Source of the DNA: CAYMFD01 sp964389475
GTDB taxonomy: Bacteria > Bacteroidota > Bacteroidia > Chitinophagales > Saprospiraceae
Assembly (NCBI GenBank): GCA_964389475.1
Contig: CAYMFD010000037.1
Span: 1 to 30,015, forward strand
Reading direction: 5' to 3'
DNA: 30,015 nucleotides
In this document: piece after piece, positions 24,873-30,015 of the stretch
Layout: the number at the start of each line of letters is the position of its first letter
Position numbering within the stretch: the stretch's first letter is position 1
Made by a program: the position numbers and the translations under genes
Notes under the pieces: model-generated
Database searches by the model: none
Seen by the model: only the letters and a program-made list of their open reading frames with translations
What the model was told of the DNA's origin: nothing

Positions 24873-26327
24873 CTAGTACTGATACTCGTAGCAACCTATA
24901 TCTGGCATCATCATATCTCTAGAGTTACCCTCTAAGTCGAGCATTATGTTGGGCAAGGCTCTCGCCCTCTCCTCCAATAAACTGAGAGTATCCGGTCGAT
25001 AATCATTAGCTCCACTACTGGCAAAAACCGTGTCTCGCCGCGTGATAAAGCGAGTCGATGTCGTCCTGTCTACAAAGGCCATGTCTTCAGCTAGATCCTC
25101 TACCATCAAGGCGCAGTGGTCAAACGTATAGTCAAATACCTCCTCAATACCTAGGTTGCTAATATCGCTGAGTAGGATCTCGTCATCCTCATTGCCAGCA
25201 ACGACCGTATTGGTAATACGAGCTACTAGCGGTGCCGCCCTACAGGTCGACAGGTTGAGCGGATCGAGACAAAAATTATTGGCTATGGCTAGTCCTGGTG
25301 CTTGGTTGTTGTAACTCGCTATCGTTGTATGGGCTATATCGTAGTTACCACCGTAGGTAAGCTGTACGCCGCTAGCCCCTGTACTATGTATGAGGCAGTT
25401 GCTCATGCTCATCGTAGCATTGCGAGCAACTAGTCCTTGTGCCGCTGCATATCTGATGATGGAGTGATCGATCGTCAGGTCGGCGCTACTATCGACGAAT
25501 ACACCCGTGATGGGGTGCTCGATAATGGTATTGACTAGGCTATTGCCTTGTGACCCCGCTAGGAGTCGGATACCATTCCACTGACCTGATATCTCATCGA
25601 AGGCAGACTCTAGGCGGTCGCTTTGTATCGTCACGGGCTCCTCTAGGGTGCCATCAGCTACTATGCTACCATCGGCTAGTGCGATCAGTAAGCCATCACT
25701 GTAGAATGTGCTGTCTGCCCGCACTAGGCCTCCATGTAGGTAGATGTCTGTACCTGGTGGCAAGACTAGTTCACAGCTGTCGATCACCAGTATGCCGTAA
25801 ATCACATATGGTTTAGGGTCATCCCAGCTGACACTGCCAAAGTCGCATGACAGTAGTGATGCACTACCAGGATTATTGAGTTGGATGTAGTTGGCGTTTT
25901 GCCCATAGGCCTCTAGCACTAGAGAGGTCTGCCCTCCATTAACCTCAATGTCTACATAGTCCTCTAGGTAAAATGGACTCACCGAGAGCGGCTGATCAGG
26001 ATCTACCGTGACTTCACAAAATAGGTATATACTATCCCTAGGCTCAATACGTATATCTGTCAAGTCAGCGATATACCCATCTACATTGAGCCTATAAAAA
26101 CTGCCATCCGTCCGCAAGCGTATGTCGTCTATCACAACGACATCGTCCAAATCATTGTAGATCTTGATAGACCGCGTGATAGAGCCTACCTGGGTAAAAA
26201 CCGTATCAAATCGCAGCGTATCCATCTCTAGACGCAACTCGACCGCTCCATCTACAAATGCCTCATCGGGCCGACAAGCTGTATAGCAGAAGGTCAATAA
26301 AATGGTCGCAAAAAAGAGAAGTCGCAT
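24873..26327 (-). CDS. Right-handed beta-helix lipoprotein
   Basis: A 484-residue lipoprotein; MRLLFFATILLTFCYTAC ends in a lipobox cysteine (C18), so it is outer-membrane anchored. Residues about 35-145 form an Ig-like domain with the FDTVFTQVGSITRSIKIYN pattern seen in ASPM/SPD-2-like modules. From about 185 to 400 it is a parallel beta-helix with turn-by-turn repeats (VNTIIEHPITGVFV, ITNTVVAGNEDD, SNCLIHSTGASGVQL). The last residues, MPDIGCYEYQY, match the closing 'D-IG-x-YE' motif common at the end of such proteins. Folds of this kind often bind or cleave polysaccharides, but catalytic residues are not evident here. Confidence 0.82.
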   Translation of the reverse strand: MRLLFFATILLTFCYTACRPDEAFVDGAVELRLEMDTLRFDTVFTQVGSITRSIKIYNDLDDVVVIDDIRLRTDGSFYRLNVDGYIADLTDIRIEPRDSIYLFCEVTVDPDQPLSVSPFYLEDYVDIEVNGGQTSLVLEAYGQNANYIQLNNPGSASLLSCDFGSVSWDDPKPYVIYGILVIDSCELVLPPGTDIYLHGGLVRADSTFYSDGLLIALADGSIVADGTLEEPVTIQSDRLESAFDEISGQWNGIRLLAGSQGNSLVNTIIEHPITGVFVDSSADLTIDHSIIRYAAAQGLVARNATMSMSNCLIHSTGASGVQLTYGGNYDIAHTTIASYNNQAPGLAIANNFCLDPLNLSTCRAAPLVARITNTVVAGNEDDEILLSDISNLGIEEVFDYTFDHCALMVEDLAEDMAFVDRTTSTRFITRRDTVFASSGANDYRPDTLSLLEERARALPNIMLDLEGNSRDMMMPDIGCYEYQY

Positions 26328-26390
26328 AAGCCTGTCGTCTACGGAGGTGCAATACTAACGACTCTATCGCATAATATGGTGCTTCCTTTT

Positions 26391-26405
26391 TGCAACATTA
26401 TTGCA
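26391..26405. promoter_or_regulatory. Operator-like 7-1-7 palindrome over the -33 element
   Basis: TGCAACA-T-TATTGCA is an imperfect 7-1-7 inverted repeat (6 of 7 pairs match; the outer TGCAA/TTGCA is exact). It contains the TTG (26401-26403) of the merC promoter, so a bound protein would block RNA polymerase. The 7-1-7 layout is that of Fur-family metal regulators; whether a Zur-like regulator is involved is inference. Confidence 0.45.
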
Positions 26406-26432
26406 TTTACACCATTGTTAACGGTATCTTTG
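26401..26432 (+). promoter_or_regulatory. Bacteroidota promoter of the merC-hupE pair
   Basis: TTG (26401-26403), 21-nt spacer, then TATCTTTG (26425-26432), an exact TAnnTTTG. The ATG at 26441 follows 8 nt later. This is the only promoter in the window where both elements fit the consensus and spacing. Confidence 0.7.
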
Positions 26433-26440
26433 TGAAACCG

Positions 26441-26827
26441 ATGGTGAAAGAAACTACAATCTCTAAGGACGTAATGGGCATACTCGCCTCCCTTGCTTGT
26501 GCTGTACACTGCAGTGTAGTACCGATACTGCTTACCCTAGGTAGCTTCAGCAGTTTAGCATGGCTAGAGACCTTATGGGTCGAGGTCCTATTCCTTGTTA
26601 CTGCCTACGTTTTCGCAGGTTGGTCTATCATACCTCGATATGTAAGGCAGCGGCAGTACTTCTTACCAGTAGGTCTCATGATCGCCGGTCTCGTTCTACT
26701 GACCACAGGCCTGTTTAACCATGTACATGACGGGCATATACGCCTTACATCTGTCGTAGGAGGCTGCTTTTTGATGTTGGCTCACTTTTTAAATTATAAG
26801 TTTGAGCACGAGCACCAAACTTATTAG
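26441..26827 (+). CDS. MerC-domain membrane protein
   Basis: A 128-residue protein with four likely membrane helices and the metal-binding pair in LACAVHCSVVPI (C20, H23, C24), the hallmark of the MerC family. A His-rich loop (FNHVHDGH) and tail (FEHEHQTY) add further possible metal ligands. In mercury operons MerC imports Hg(II), but here there are no mer genes, and in Bacteroidota such proteins tend to be linked to general metal homeostasis. The start is ATG 26441, behind a complete promoter; the frame is open to 26390, but the upstream part would span the promoter. The HupE-like gene follows 5 nt after its stop, so the two form an operon. Confidence 0.85.
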   Translation: MVKETTISKDVMGILASLACAVHCSVVPILLTLGSFSSLAWLETLWVEVLFLVTAYVFAGWSIIPRYVRQRQYFLPVGLMIAGLVLLTTGLFNHVHDGHIRLTSVVGGCFLMLAHFLNYKFEHEHQTY

Positions 26828-26832
26828 TAACA

Positions 26833-27402
26833 ATGGACCAGGTCTGGATATATCTACAACTTGGGTTTAAGCACATCCTAGACCTTGAGGGTTACGATCA
26901 TATGTTGTTTCTACTAGCGTTATGCAGTCGCTATACTTTTACTCATTGGAAAGAAGTCTTCTTGCTAGCCACGGCATTTACTGTCGGTCACAGCATCACG
27001 CTAGCCCTCTGTGTGCTAGATATATTTTCAACGAATACCGCCGTGGTAGAGTGGTTGATACCCGTTACCATTAGCATCACCGCATTAATCGAGGCCTTGA
27101 CCACTGATCGAGAGCAGTATAAGTGGAAGTACGTAGTGACACTTCTCTTTGGGACGATTCACGGCATGGGCTTCAGTGGTTTTTTAAAGTCATTGTATGG
27201 CAGTGATGAGAATGTTACCTTGCCTCTACTATCATTTAACCTAGGTCTAGAGGTAGGGCAGTTGCTATTCGTAGTGATCCTATTGGCTATAACTACCGCA
27301 GTCGTTAAGGCAGGCATATCAGGCAGGCGGTGGCACTTGCTATTATCTGGCCTCACGCTAGCGATGGGAGTATGGATGTCAATAGACCGTTGGCCCTTTT
27401 AA
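26833..27402 (+). CDS. HupE/UreJ-family membrane protein
   Basis: A 189-residue integral membrane protein of the HupE/UreJ type, related to nickel or cobalt permeases. The family motifs are present: GFKHILDLEGYDHMLFLLAL (H14, D22, H23), FTVGHSITLAL (H53) and FGTIHGMGFSGFL (H110), with six to seven hydrophobic helices. The histidines and aspartate are the likely metal ligands. It follows the MerC-domain gene by 5 nt and likely works in the same metal task (Ni, Co or Zn; the sequence does not say which). No hydrogenase or urease genes are in the window. Confidence 0.9.
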   Translation: MDQVWIYLQLGFKHILDLEGYDHMLFLLALCSRYTFTHWKEVFLLATAFTVGHSITLALCVLDIFSTNTAVVEWLIPVTISITALIEALTTDREQYKWKYVVTLLFGTIHGMGFSGFLKSLYGSDENVTLPLLSFNLGLEVGQLLFVVILLAITTAVVKAGISGRRWHLLLSGLTLAMGVWMSIDRWPF

Positions 27403-27420
27403 AAAAAAAAGCACATCACT

Positions 27421-28488
27421 ATGGTAAATCGTCTGCTAGCCTGGGTACTATTATGCATGTGCACCCTATACACTACTGCTCAAGATATAGAGTCGACCCT
27501 CGACATCATCACACTAGCAGAGGTCGATGGCGTATATACTGTCTCCAAGACCAATAGCGATACGACCTATACCATCGTACTAGACAGCAGCATAGTCATC
27601 AAGGAAGTACTAGAGCAATACAGAGCCGAGCTCGCTACCCCTGACGGCGATGTCGATATTTACACGCCTTTCGCGTACGTGATCGCCCCTATCTACCCAC
27701 TGGCGGAGCAGGTACTCGTCTATCGCAAGGGTGACTTTGCGGACTTCGTCATCGAAGCGCTATCCCCTAAGCAGACACTCGGCCACGAGAGCTGGAAGCA
27801 ACACGACTACCTCGTCAAGACACATAGCTTCTACTATGGTACCAGTATCCCTAGCCATACCGCCAGCGTAGATCGAGCGATACAGGGCGACGGCACAGCT
27901 ATAGTCGTACAGTCTGCAGACAGCGTAGAACACCCTACTGTCATATTGGCTCGAGACATAAGAGATAACTTTGGTGGTGCCATCGTAGACCTAGCCGAAC
28001 CAGAGGTGGCCCGTAATACTGCCAATGGTGCTAGGATCATACATTTCGGGCCCGTTGCTACACTAAAAGATGATGGTATCTGGCTGAAGAGGCGGGTAGA
28101 TATACAGGCGGAGTTTGTCACTTATCTATCTCTATCCCCTGTTAATGAAGTTGGCGTAGACCACCTCCTCAAAAGATCTATTAAGTCAATACTAGTTGCG
28201 AATGGTGCCAAGAAGATCAAGGCCAACCAGCGGATGATCAACAAGTATTACAAGCAACTATTCGACGGTGATCGTAAGCATGATGCACTGGCCACGGCTA
28301 TCAGAGACTACATCCGTAACGTGAGCGGAGTCACTAATGCCCACCCCTACTACTGGACCTCGATAAGACAATATGGAGACATCAAGAGTGTAGACGGCAA
28401 TGTGCCCTCTCGACTGTACTGGATCCTGATACTGGTGATGATTGCCCTATTCGTAATGCTGCGCAAGTCCGGTGGCCGGCTATACTAA
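27421..28488 (+). CDS. Membrane-anchored CHAT-like protein with lost catalytic dyad
   Basis: A 355-residue protein with a signal peptide (1-20, ending TTAQ), an extracytoplasmic domain and a C-terminal membrane helix (about 333-347) followed by a basic tail. The domain follows the order of CHAT (caspase-HetF-associated) proteases: YVIAPIYPLAEQVLVYRKGD ~ 'li.Pi...l....liiIpdG'; FVIEALSPK ~ 'lPFEaL'; YLVKTHSFYYGTS ~ 'yLi....i.Y.ps'; GARIIHFGPVAT ~ 'arIiHFAtHG'; YLSLSPVNEVG ~ 'vLSACeTg'; then GAKKIKAN, FYKxL-like YYKQLFDGDRKHDALATAI and HPYYWTSIRQYGD ~ 'hPyyWa.Fvl.Gd'. The catalytic His position holds V212 and the Cys position S239, so it is likely a pseudoprotease. No TPR repeats are present. 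It begins 18 nt after hupE, beyond an A10 run. The match is from memory and needs a profile search. Confidence 0.6.
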   Translation: MVNRLLAWVLLCMCTLYTTAQDIESTLDIITLAEVDGVYTVSKTNSDTTYTIVLDSSIVIKEVLEQYRAELATPDGDVDIYTPFAYVIAPIYPLAEQVLVYRKGDFADFVIEALSPKQTLGHESWKQHDYLVKTHSFYYGTSIPSHTASVDRAIQGDGTAIVVQSADSVEHPTVILARDIRDNFGGAIVDLAEPEVARNTANGARIIHFGPVATLKDDGIWLKRRVDIQAEFVTYLSLSPVNEVGVDHLLKRSIKSILVANGAKKIKANQRMINKYYKQLFDGDRKHDALATAIRDYIRNVSGVTNAHPYYWTSIRQYGDIKSVDGNVPSRLYWILILVMIALFVMLRKSGGRLY

Positions 28489-28520
28489 GGTGTGCTTATA
28501 TGTAGCGGACCCAAGCTCTA

Positions 28521-29966
28521 CTAGTCGACTCTCACGATCTCTATCAGCTCGCTCTTGTTGAGGTCAGACGACATGATGATCTGCTTCTCTCGACCTCTGA
28601 AGGTATACTTGACGGCCATCGTATTGGGCGGGCGACTACCCACATTGCGAGCATGAAGAAGGATGTAGTTGCGGCCCTCGTCATTGAGCTTAAGCTTTAC
28701 CCGCTTGGGCTTAGTCACTAGCGTGAGACTATCGATTATCCAATCCCCATTGTAGTTAATATCTACGATGTCACCATCCTCGATAAAATGGTCGTACAGA
28801 TCAAACTCTACCAGGTCGCTGTCTACTCTGATCACGTTCCCCTGGGCAGTAGTAATCTTCCGCTTACGCAACTGCTCGGGCAACTTCTGGATGTTATCAT
28901 CCGTAGCGACGATGACGTCTTGGACGACTTTCTTGGGATAGATGACCTTAAAGTAATGTGGCAGTTCTGTATAGCGTAAGATGGGCATCTCTAGCAAATC
29001 GAGCATACGATTCATCTCGAATACGATACCATTGCCATAACGGTTAAACTTGTTGATTAAGTCACTATTGTAGTAATAATAGAACTTACCATACAATCTG
29101 TACGCTGGCTCTACGTCCGCTGTACTGTAAAAGCGGTTAACTCCCTTAAGGGACTTGCTCAGCTGCAGGAGCATATTGTCTCTGTATCGTAGGAGTTTGG
29201 TACTAGCCTTGGAGGATGACTCAAGATCAGCGAAGCTCATAGACTGGATCTTCTCACTCGCCTTGCCCTGTGCCGTTATATACTGTTCAAAGTTCTCATC
29301 CTGCTTATTGCGGATCGCAACCATGATATCTCTAGTCGTAGTGTATGCCTCCCCTATCGCCTGCCTAAACGTAGGTAGTGGCAGGCTGCTGGTATCTGAC
29401 CTATACTTACTATATGCGATCGACAAGGCTGCCTCTAGACTCTGCTGCGACTGCCAGAACTGCTCATAGAGGGTCACACACCGCTCTAGTAGGGCATATA
29501 CGCCTTGCTGTGCCTCTTCTTGGGATAGGTCGTTGCTGGCTATGTATTTCTCTATCTCAAATCGCTTGGCGTTGACCTCACCCAAGATGTACTTCATAGA
29601 AGACATATGAAGGTCGAGGCTGGTCGCATCACCGGCGTCCAATATCTTATTGTCCTGTTTGGCCTTGATGAACCACTCGTAAGGGCTGGTATCGTAGAAC
29701 CAGTTGTCTTCGTCGACGAAAATATTGGCCGGCAAGTCCTTATTACCATAAAAATTGACCTTAATACTCTCTAGGTCGACATACTTATTGACGTCCTTGT
29801 TAAAGCTCTCCAGCATACGTTGTATAATCAGGAGACCATGTACACTTTCGTTCGTAAAGTAAACATAGTTATTTAACGCATTGACCTTGGCGTCAGGAGA
29901 TACATTGACCTTTTGCCCCATAGAGAGGCTAGGTATTGCAAATAATAAAAGCAGTAAGTACTTCAT
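28521..29966 (-). CDS. Large exported protein of unknown function
   Basis: A 481-residue protein with a signal peptide (1-18, ending SMGQ). Residues about 25-330 are mainly helical, with aromatic-rich segments (YRLYGKFYYYYNSDL, FWQSQQSLEAAL). The C-terminal 100 residues (about 385-481) form a beta-sandwich-like module (EFDLYDHFIEDGDIVDIN, KRVKLKLNDEGRNYILLHAR, NVGSRPPNTMAVKYTF) of a kind I recall at the ends of other exported Bacteroidota proteins. There is no classical sorting domain. I know no function. A near-match -7 element (CATCTTTG) lies about 20 nt upstream. It converges on the CHAT-like gene with 32 bp between them. Confidence 0.78.
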   Translation of the reverse strand: MKYLLLLLFAIPSLSMGQKVNVSPDAKVNALNNYVYFTNESVHGLLIIQRMLESFNKDVNKYVDLESIKVNFYGNKDLPANIFVDEDNWFYDTSPYEWFIKAKQDNKILDAGDATSLDLHMSSMKYILGEVNAKRFEIEKYIASNDLSQEEAQQGVYALLERCVTLYEQFWQSQQSLEAALSIAYSKYRSDTSSLPLPTFRQAIGEAYTTTRDIMVAIRNKQDENFEQYITAQGKASEKIQSMSFADLESSSKASTKLLRYRDNMLLQLSKSLKGVNRFYSTADVEPAYRLYGKFYYYYNSDLINKFNRYGNGIVFEMNRMLDLLEMPILRYTELPHYFKVIYPKKVVQDVIVATDDNIQKLPEQLRKRKITTAQGNVIRVDSDLVEFDLYDHFIEDGDIVDINYNGDWIIDSLTLVTKPKRVKLKLNDEGRNYILLHARNVGSRPPNTMAVKYTFRGREKQIIMSSDLNKSELIEIVRVD

Positions 29967-30015
29967 AGGTCAGGTCTACACGGTGCAAAGATGATAACTA
30001 TTCGTCATATCATGC

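Noticed and set aside
26390..26440. Longer start of the MerC gene
   Set aside because: It would translate the operator-like palindrome and the promoter; ATG 26441 follows the -7 element.
26441..26827. Mercury-resistance operon
   Set aside because: Only the MerC fold is present; there is no merA, merT, merP or merR, and the partner is HupE-like.

Overview
The window looks like a chromosomal housekeeping stretch of a free-living Bacteroidota, possibly a Saprospiria-like member; the phylum call is firmer than the class. The evidence is: eight exact matches to the Bacteroidota -7 promoter element TAnnTTTG placed just upstream of genes; a cell-surface protein ending in a type B type IX secretion sorting domain (gliding-motility-associated C-terminal domain); a quinone-linked pyrD; a bacterial 3-hydroxyanthranilate dioxygenase; and many small exported proteins with lipoboxes ending in GC or AC. 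I see no tRNA, rRNA, CRISPR array, insertion sequence or phage gene. One run of 100 Ns (2647-2746) is an assembly gap, and a 20-bp direct repeat flanks it.

Layout. 1-1700: ATP-dependent PEP carboxykinase (minus) with a clear terminator and a 13-bp inverted repeat in its upstream region. 1950-4090: an exported protein, the repeat-flanked gap, then a two-gene unit of a four-helix membrane protein and a soluble TonB C-terminal-domain protein. 4116-8009 (minus): a GH113-like glycosidase, the E2 subunit of 2-oxoglutarate dehydrogenase, a PdeM-type phosphoesterase overlapping an AhpD-like protein, and a four-helix membrane protein. 8113-9806 (plus): a DUF4920 lipoprotein, an A-type Fe-S carrier, a methyltransferase with a lipoprotein signal, and a 31-residue membrane peptide. 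9810-11450 (minus): HaaO and RlmN. 11554-13197: an orphan ViaA-like VWA protein, facing an exported protein with a Trp repeat of about 22 residues. 13778-15437 (minus): PaaE-like oxidoreductase plus a TetR regulator. 15530-17985: a DUF6155-like protein and an SF1 helicase (IGHMBP2-like). 18086-19758: a LamG/type IX-secreted surface protein split by an apparent frameshift. 19960-24140: PyrD, a coiled-coil exported protein and Lon protease. 24384-26327: a small lipoprotein and a beta-helix lipoprotein. 26441-28488: a MerC-HupE membrane pair with a full promoter and an overlapping operator-like palindrome, followed by what I read as a membrane-anchored, catalytically dead CHAT (caspase-like) domain protein. 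28521-29966: an exported protein of unknown function.

Most genes are single or in pairs, and several are parts of systems whose usual partners are absent here (OdhB without OdhA, ViaA without RavA, PaaE without PaaABCD, PdeM without its ligase/helicase). No defence or mobile island is evident. The most interesting signals are the CHAT-like pseudoprotease, the MerC-HupE promoter/operator, the exported methyltransferase with its coupled micro-ORF, the Trp-repeat protein, and a set of -7 elements lying only 4-8 nt from start codons, which suggests leaderless mRNAs.
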